From assembly GCA_965644295.1 (NCBI GenBank), contig CBFFRP010000395.1:186001-250000 (forward strand): a stretch of DNA of 64,000 bases. The letters run 5' to 3'. The notes beneath the pieces are model-generated. The model did no database searches. It saw nothing but the letters and a program-made list of their open reading frames with translations, and was not told the DNA's origin. Made by a program: the position numbers and the translations under genes. This document shows, piece after piece, positions 59,101 to 64,000 of this stretch. Each line of letters starts with the position of its first letter. Position 1 is the first letter of the stretch. The DNA comes from Paraphysomonas bandaiensis. Taxonomy: Eukaryota > Chrysophyceae.

Positions 59101-59505
59101 GGAAGATGTCCGGAACGAGTGACAAAGTATGTATATCTATGTATGCGGATAGACGGAGTGGAGTATTATGGTGAAATGTTGGGAGAATTGAAGACTGGAC
59201 ATCCGATACAGAGCATATGGAAGTGTAAGTTTGATCTGATACCTAATATGACGGCTTCATGCTTATGGGGAGGAGCGGAAGTGAAGGAGTTGAAAGAGCA
59301 TCGTGCCTTTGTGGTGAGAACACCAGAGGGTATACCTGTTGTCATGAAAGGAAAGTCATACGCAGAAACAATGAAATGGATGGCTAAGACGAGACATCGG
59401 GTAGCAGAACATCCAGTGTATCAAGGTAATATCACGGAAGGACGGAGGGTCAATACTGTGTGGAAGATAAGCCAATACCCTAACCAGTACTGTGTAAGAC
59501 AATGA
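56128..59505 (+). CDS. gag: Gag-protease-like polyprotein of the non-autonomous LTR element
   Basis: 1125 aa from the first ATG (56128), which lies in the 5' LTR, so about 23 codons come from LTR sequence. An acidic, basic and Ser-rich start leads to five tandem, roughly 21-residue repeats (GPLGGPGYxRRDDYMKDEDLR, DNA 56625-56935). Helical Gag-like regions follow. A zinc knuckle variant C-x2-C-x3-H-x5-C (CETCGFKHYMNRFC) is encoded near 58471-58512. The C-terminal about 180 residues look like a retropepsin (AIHVDGGSEGAFMHEGLA, YLVMGATGQG, then a WGGAEV strand), with Asp-Gly-Gly instead of the usual Asp-Ser/Thr-Gly. No polymerase follows. Codons favour AGA/GGA more than the neighbouring host genes do. 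Confidence 0.82.
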   Translation: MDRDDKTSNVSHDSEAQSPVVVTLGGQRGLGTVVESDQLSHASPSALSARSRREPLPEEGNIESISLDHEGEERQETKEELRSHAQKDLLEHGLRMQSMDDKKGGTQPNWSGRSTEQIEWMRDPILGGRDLEMGDRSSRDDMKSSWRSTGREEKIKRRDVYARADDVRGPLGGPGDNYMKDEDLRGPLGGPGYARRDDYMKDEDLKGPSGGPRYSRREDYATEEDMRGPSGGPRYSRRDEYASAEDVRGPSGGPGYSKREDYVREVNFRDLSRGLGEEIEKQMRVPEWLVEPSRERSVKGQIGRLSRSVQSERELHRLLMRELEIGVGNEGLTAAHRQACEYWLRNRSRLLSGSMKTGIKMLSQLTELNRIGERIQYVEAQQEALLAARKELSEKARMLWIQKGESMCDSNRRILDRMRVMEEVDETDSDDWENDAGVYIKGVMRGPLSGIQTMTREEAETCGYKTFCRWCNMVGKEYKSSLDRQLEEKCQSFLRTRNVAQHVFDLLGKIPIPRWMRMETAGKLRFQPIDFDALGRSTGMVKRVDCVQFFDSLYAAAHTANMSPMRILAEIRGGTVFKGELAEEVRWRMASGDFEMDIDRNRRAEETPETDVVAWGYALYQFSILFTEAFGVKMDPAVLMMEIDRFELSDESPQAFEKSLMELRYLITQAGVTEPERELYHKFKVKTIDMPRVGKRVADEVESIIQIKQCMGVRNVQYDRNFLVSTVAQIVPRIVDQDSLNSKNEKVIRSHGVYAGRAVPEKCERRIDGLERSTRPWKFLKCETCGFKHYMNRFCPFRDDRKKDDGTYMKCAEFNGYKPWRFAKFEAKTLEKIFEVMKQNSKAWQELGDVLKRKFVQMVADAKEEQVKSMRNVLHHVRTVGEPTKERVEETRGLETVKSEDGNQQVSNRKVSVAHTMTSPAQHDDKKIRMDTLTWWCGEAIVRGETIPMAIHVDGGSEGAFMHEGLAEEMGLEVHEYPRDQQYLVMGATGQGRCPERVTKYVYLCMRIDGVEYYGEMLGELKTGHPIQSIWKCKFDLIPNMTASCLWGGAEVKELKEHRAFVVRTPEGIPVVMKGKSYAETMKWMAKTRHRVAEHPVYQGNITEGRRVNTVWKISQYPNQYCVRQ

Positions 59506-59595
59506 TACAGGATGAATCTGTAAGAGTTCAAGTGGTCAATATGAAGCCAGATCGTTATGTTGTTGGACCTATTCAGGTCTTGGATTAGGGGGAAG

Positions 59596-60176
59596 TGTAG
59601 CAAAATTGGGTATGTCAAGTATGGGTGATTTAGGAGGTTGTTATGGCTGAAGAATAAGATGAAGTGATGTAGGTTGTAGTATGAAATGAGATGTAGATGG
59701 TAGTTATGATTAGATCAGAAGATACGAGTATTAAGGCCAGATATAGGGTTGGAGTGTACCGGAACTACCCGTACATACGGATGTAACGGACGGTCATGGT
59801 AACCCGTACAGTATTATGATGGTATACGTAGGTATTCTGTAGGATGATATAGGAGTAGATAGCAGGATGTTAAGGGATTTCTATATGATTATTTCTGGAA
59901 GTAGAAAACTAGCTATTTATGGCTGGGAAACCACTTCTAGAATTAACTATGGGGATATAGGTAGAAGGATATGGAGTTTTAGATATAATAGTGAAAGTTG
60001 ATATTGTAGTTGTTGAAAGTTAAGAAGTAGCGAAGTAAAGAGTAAGAAGAGGAAGTTAAGTGAAGAGTGTTGTGAGAAGACTATCCTACCCCACATCACC
60101 TGTGCACATGGACAGGGATGATAAGACCAGCAATGTTAGTCATGATAGCGAGGCTCAATCACCCGTAGTCGTTACA
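59596..60176 (+). repeat. 3' LTR of the Gag-only element
   Basis: 581 bp, two differences from 55616-56196; followed by the TGTT duplication. Confidence 0.93.
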
Positions 60177-61215
60177 TGTTGTTGAAGAAATACAGAACCA
60201 GGGAAACGTTAATTGAGTGCATAAATTATATACTGTTAATCTGAGCAATTCATAGAGTTCTCCAATCACTTTCCTTCTATGTTCTAGATAGTTGCTTACC
60301 TATCTTCCGTTGGATGCATCTTTTACACATGCATATATAGTTTTCTGTTCTCTGATACATAGTTGTTGGACGATATAATGTCCAATCACATGACTGTATC
60401 GTATAATGATTGGTGAAATTGTCATAAACACACTGTATTGTGGTATTAGGCTGTGTTTTATATGTAAACGATATTTTTGTGTATTGCATGTAGCAATTAT
60501 TATTTTACATTCATTGGATTCGTATTCATCCAATGAGTAGTGTTTATTCTAACGAGTAGTCCATATCTGTAAATTTAATACTAACATTGGGTCCGATTTG
60601 AAGACATTCTTCATTCCTACCCTACCTTTTAAGAATACAGTTAATGTTGTGCATTGTGGATCAGGTTTAAAACAGGAGAGTAGCTATATGTTGCTGAAGA
60701 AATACAGAACCAGGGAAACGTTAATTGAGTGCATAAATTATATACTGTTAATCTGAGCAATTCATAGAGTTCTCCAATCACTTTCCTTCTATGTTCTAGA
60801 TAGTTGCTTACCTATCTTCCGTTGGATGCATCTTTTACACATGCATATATAGTTTTCTGTTCTCTGATACATAGTTGTTGGACGATATAATGTCCAATCA
60901 TATGACTGTATCGTATAATGATTGGTGAAATTGTCATAGACACACTGTATTGTGGCTGTATAAGTAAACTCTGGATGGTGGTACACACATACACAGCAGT
61001 CAGTAGACAATAGCCATTCTGTATACCGGTATACGGTATACCACTATTGGCTGACGTACTGATATACTGCTGTATATACGTACACTGTACAGTGATAGAG
61101 CGCCTGCTGTGTATGTGTTAAAGTACTCTACTCTACTCTATCCTCTGCTGACTATCATACATCACCATGAGATGTTCCTGTGTAGGTTGATAGTCTCTTA
61201 CACTCTTCGTCTCTC
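60177..61215. repeat. Right half of duplicated unit A, then intact unit B (60472-60955), then FIGNL1 upstream region
   Basis: 60181-60441 matches 60693-60955 with only a few differences. Unit B continues uninterrupted through AGCTATATGTTGCTGAAGAA (60683-60702), which is the sequence broken by the LTR element in unit A. 60956-61215 is AT-rich with ACACAGCAGTCAG (about 60991) and TATACTGCTGTATA (about 61062-61075), resembling other promoter spacers. Confidence 0.88.
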
Positions 61216-63243
61216 ATGGATACTAATATTGGCCTATTCAGAACATGGTGAGTGACTTGCCTTAACACACACACACACATATATATACATACATACATAC
61301 ATATATATATACCGACATAAATGCAGATAGAGAGGTAGATATATATATATATATACATACACACATGTATATATACTGAGAGAGGTAGATATATATATAT
61401 GTACACATCCACATATATATGTATCTACATATACATTCACATACATATATATACGTATATAACATACATACACATATCTTGATTTGGATTATAATTATGA
61501 ACTAAACATTGTTGTTTTCAAGGTTTGATGAGAGAGATGTGGGGACAATAAACTCATCATGTCCTCTACAAACAGCTTTAGTATGTAATGCGATATATAT
61601 GGACACTAAATATCAAGATGTGATTGATAATGAGGTCCTTTCAATCGCATCACAACCTATAAAAATTAAACCAGATCCATCTTCTACTGATATACGGATT
61701 GATTCAGATGCTGTTGTAGCATCAGTATTACAAGATATATCCGTTGACTGTCACATGCTTGATGAACAACATTACCCCTCATCGATCTCTGAACTCTTCC
61801 AGTTTTCTGCAGACTTGGAAATAATGCTAGATAAAAACTCTGCAGAACAACGTAATAGTGTCAAGCAGACTGTCGATACTGTACACACTACCGCGAATCC
61901 TTCACCTGCAGCTCCGTTAAATAAAGTCACTTCAAAACCTTCCAATTCACAGCCTCCAAGTCGCCCTAATCCATTCAAATCAGCTAAGGAACAATTTAGA
62001 GAAGAGGTGGGGCAGTATTATATATTATTTATTTATAGCGATGAATTCTGCACAGGGCGGAGTTCTAAAACCTACGAATAATTCTGGATTGGCTACCAAC
62101 AAGAGTTCCCAGGCAATGGTAAGATACTATTACTGAACGTTGTCCATTCTGACTCGTGGTTTTATAGAAGAGACCTCGAGGTGGAACAGATAATGGATCC
62201 GGTGATGTGATTTTATCGGAAGGTCTACAGCATTTTGAAAAGCATCTAATTGATCGTCTCGAGGCGGAGATCCTACAGGAGAATCGGCCTGGTTCGCAGG
62301 TTACTTTTAAAGACATAGCCGGCCTTGACTTTGCGAAAAAATGTGTTCAAGAATTAATTTGCTGGTAGATGATATTTTCATACATTTATTGTTGGTATAT
62401 GCACATATGTTGCTTTTCAATATGTGCGTTTAATTCCGCCGATTTAGGCCAATGTTACGCCCAGATATATTCACTGGTTTGCGCTCTCTCCCGAAGGGTC
62501 TTCTGCTCTTTGGCCCACCTGGCACTGGCAAGACACTAATCGGAAAAGCCATTGCTCACCAGGCGGGTGCCACTTTCTTCAGCATCAGTGCCTCCTCACT
62601 GACAAGCAAGTGGGTGGGTGAGAGTGAATCCGCTGTACGCGCTCTCTTCGCTCTTGCAGTTGTGCACCAGCCCTCGGTGGTATTCATTGACGAAGTAGAC
62701 TCTTTACTCACTCAGCGCTCTTCAGATGAGAGTGAAGCTAGTCGTAGAATAAAGACCGAATTTTTAGTTCAGCTGGATGGGGCGGGAACTAGCACTGATG
62801 CTCGCGTGGTGGTTATTGGTGCTACCAACAGGCCAGACGAACTGGATGATGCTGCCCGACGTAGGTTCGTAAAACGTCTTTATATTCCACTTCCCGACGA
62901 AGAAGGTAGACGGCAGCTGCTGCATCGCCTGCTTCTGGAGGATGGTTCACGTGTGCATACGAATATGGGTCCGGTAGATATCGACTTGATAGTTGGGCGG
63001 ACAAAGGGTTTTTCGGGGGCGGATGTGCGCTCTCTCTGCACAGAGGCTGCAATGGGCCCAGTGAGAGAAATTGCGTCGTCGAACGTCGAGCTGCATCGCA
63101 TCGTAGCCGCTGATGTGCCGCCTGTTTCTGCGAGACACTTCGAGGAGGCACTGGATGTAGTATCTCCTTCAGTTTCCGTTAAGGATTTGGAGAAGTACAT
63201 AAGGTGGAATACTGAATTCGGCACGTATAGACGAATGGAATAG
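61216..63243 (+). CDS. FIGNL1: Fidgetin-like-1 type AAA ATPase
   Basis: Exons 61216-61247, 61523-62006, 62056-62118, 62168-62364, 62448-63243 give 523 aa. The first exon is inferred because it restores an ATG in phase across a 275-nt intron filled with CA/TA simple repeats; otherwise the first in-frame ATG is 61600. The N-terminal half is poorly conserved except [14 protein letters not shown], the FIGNL1 'FKTAKEQ' motif. The AAA module starts at [28 protein letters not shown]. It has Walker A GPPGTGKT, pore-loop and [15 protein letters not shown], Walker [12 protein letters not shown], sensor-1 [16 protein letters not shown] with arginine fingers, KRLYIPLP, and the C-terminal [21 protein letters not shown] helix typical of the katanin/spastin/fidgetin group. 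Family roles: microtubule severing, and RAD51 disassembly in recombination. Intact. Confidence 0.94.
61260..61465. repeat. CA/TA simple repeats inside the first FIGNL1 intron
   Basis: Short (AC)n, (AT)n and ACAT tracts, plus a repeated GAGAGGTAGATATATATAT word at 61330 and 61379. Confidence 0.85.
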
Positions 63244-63665
63244 TGAACTTTACATTTTTTATGGAGTAGTAAGTACTTTTTACGTCGTTGCGTAGTGACA
63301 TTGTAATTGCTTGTTTTGTGCAGCAGTATAGCTAGTGTTGTAGATAATATATTTATATTTGTGCTGCCATCAATTTGGTGCTTGAAGCTGTATACCAGGA
63401 AGCAACAGATACTATGCTCGAATATTTCAAAGTATCCCTCTATACTCTATACTGAATGCTTATCATGTTGTATGTGCGATACAGCTACCGACTAGCATTT
63501 ACAATAAAGCAATGACAATACGCAATTTGTCCTCCATTCAATACTTTATTACTGCCCAGTATTCGGTACCAGGTCACTACTGTAGAACATTTCCTCGCAA
63601 TACATAGTATAGGTGACCTCAACTCACCAACTGTCCAAAGTTAATATATATCAGAGTACCAAAGT
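63244..63665. other. Convergent intergenic region, no gene seen
   Basis: Tail-to-tail spacer after FIGNL1; no supported feature. Confidence 0.45.
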
Positions 63666-63956
63666 TCAAGAACAACTCTCGGTGGCCTCTACATCCCTTG
63701 TAATGTGTGAATAATCATTATTCAAACATTGAGCATTGACGTTCGAAAATGATTTCTTCCGCATACGAATTTCCTGAATCGTAAAGTTGTTACCTATAAA
63801 GCGCATTTTCCACGATGAGAATATAAATAAAATGATAACAACTGCATCGTCACCTACCTTCCTCCCAATACCATGAGTGAATGCCTTCACAACACCGATG
63901 ACAGTACAGCGATGGTGAGCAGACATCTATATCAAAATGACTGTCTGTGTCTTGTC
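63666..63956 (-). CDS. Last two exons of an unidentified gene entering from the right
   Basis: On the minus strand an open exon after an AG acceptor (63956) runs to 63858 (reads QDTDSHFDIDVCSPSLYCHR and HSWYWEE), then a 64-nt GT-AG intron (63794-63857) restores the frame to NNFTIQEIRMRKKSFSNV and ends ATESCS-stop at 63666. The phase matches and the frame is open, but no domain is recognised. Four cysteines in the first exon could suggest a zinc site. The sequence from 63957 to 64000 looks intronic. Confidence 0.4.
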
Positions 63957-64000
63957 CTGAAAATTTCAAGCAGTGACAGGATACATGCATAAAATCTGCT

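Larger units (their letters stand above)
55616..60176 (+). mobile_element. Non-autonomous LTR retrotransposon (Gag-protease only, TR-GAG-like)
   Basis: 4.56-kb element with two 581-bp LTRs (55616-56196 and 59596-60176) that begin TGTAG and end TTACA (TG...CA). I find two differences between them (AAGG/AGGG near 55766/59746, and AATTG/AAGTG near 56079/60059). Flanks give a 4-bp duplication TGTT (55612-55615, 60177-60180). A polypurine run AGGGGGAAG abuts the 3' LTR, and TTGGTGGACAACG just inside the 5' LTR may be the primer site. Between the LTRs is one Gag-protease frame; there is no reverse transcriptase, RNase H or integrase, and only about 90 bp between its stop and the 3' LTR. It must be mobilised by a partner element. 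Confidence 0.93.

Noticed and set aside
60277-61010. Two similar about 70-codon minus-strand frames (TIQCVYDNFTNHYTIQ) as a duplicated gene
   Set aside because: They lie in the tandem duplicate units A and B, which are near-identical overall, so shared frames are no evidence of selection.

Overview
The window is nuclear DNA of a unicellular eukaryote. It is AT-rich and gene-dense: about 17 protein genes, 16 of them complete, cover most of the 64 kb. They are broken by very small GT-AG introns (43-67 nt in nearly every case; about 53 could be placed by reading frame and homology). A protoporphyrinogen oxidase with an N-terminal leader, a mitochondrial-type methionyl-tRNA synthetase, 29-residue 'PPCPW..LKW' ankyrin repeats, an LRR-kinase-TIR protein and alternating IQ/Tudor-like modules suggest a protist. 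A stramenopile or other SAR lineage is my best guess, but nothing here proves the lineage.

Layout, left to right. 1-1032 (-): N-terminal half of a WW-containing PI3-kinase running off the left edge. 1920-4040 (+): protoporphyrinogen oxidase. 4355-10066: complete Copia-type LTR retrotransposon on the minus strand with identical 266-bp LTRs. 10723-11796 (-): heat-shock transcription factor. 13365-14426 (-): short acyl-CoA-synthetase-like protein with a mitochondrial-looking leader. 15162-16190 (+): succinyl-CoA ligase alpha. 16832-17917 (-): syntaxin-16/Tlg2-type Qa-SNARE. 18392-20005 (+): organellar MetRS. 20463-21251 (-): Vma12/TMEM199-like V-ATPase assembly factor. 21881-25151 (+): myosin. 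25784-26929 (-): ankyrin-repeat protein. 27672-30642 (+): LRR-kinase-TIR protein. 31524-31671: dead hAT transposase fragment. 32094-33945: giant ACAT microsatellite. 34156-36459 (+): JAMM/MPN deubiquitinase-like protein. 38144-41272 (-): EF-hand/IQ/Tudor-like scaffold. 42214-43813 (+): beta-lactamase-fold protein lacking the catalytic SxxK. 37451-37674 and 45290-45505: inverted, diverged LTR remnants around those two genes. 46039-49550 (-): VPS9-domain Rab GEF. 50981-52550 (-): GOLD-domain/F-box-like protein. 53197-55245 (+): EXD2-like exonuclease. 55616-60176: non-autonomous Gag-protease LTR element, inserted in the first copy of a tandem duplication whose second copy (60472-60955) preserves the empty site. 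61216-63243 (+): fidgetin-like-1 AAA ATPase. 63666-63956 (-): last exons of a gene entering from the right.

Organisation. Genes sit mostly in head-to-head (-/+) pairs separated by 0.5-0.95 kb, which probably act as bidirectional promoters. These spacers repeatedly carry an ACAGCAGTA / TACTGCTGT motif together with ACAT and TATA microsatellites. Functionally the window is mixed: haem and TCA metabolism in organelles, endomembrane traffic (SNARE, VPS9 GEF, V-ATPase assembly, GOLD, PI3K, myosin), chromatin and DNA maintenance (MPN, EXD2, FIGNL1), and an immune-receptor-like pair (ankyrin plus LRR-kinase-TIR). The most unusual items are the LRR-kinase-TIR protein with an intact candidate NADase glutamate beside a divergently transcribed ankyrin gene, the WW-PI3K architecture, and the two young LTR elements.
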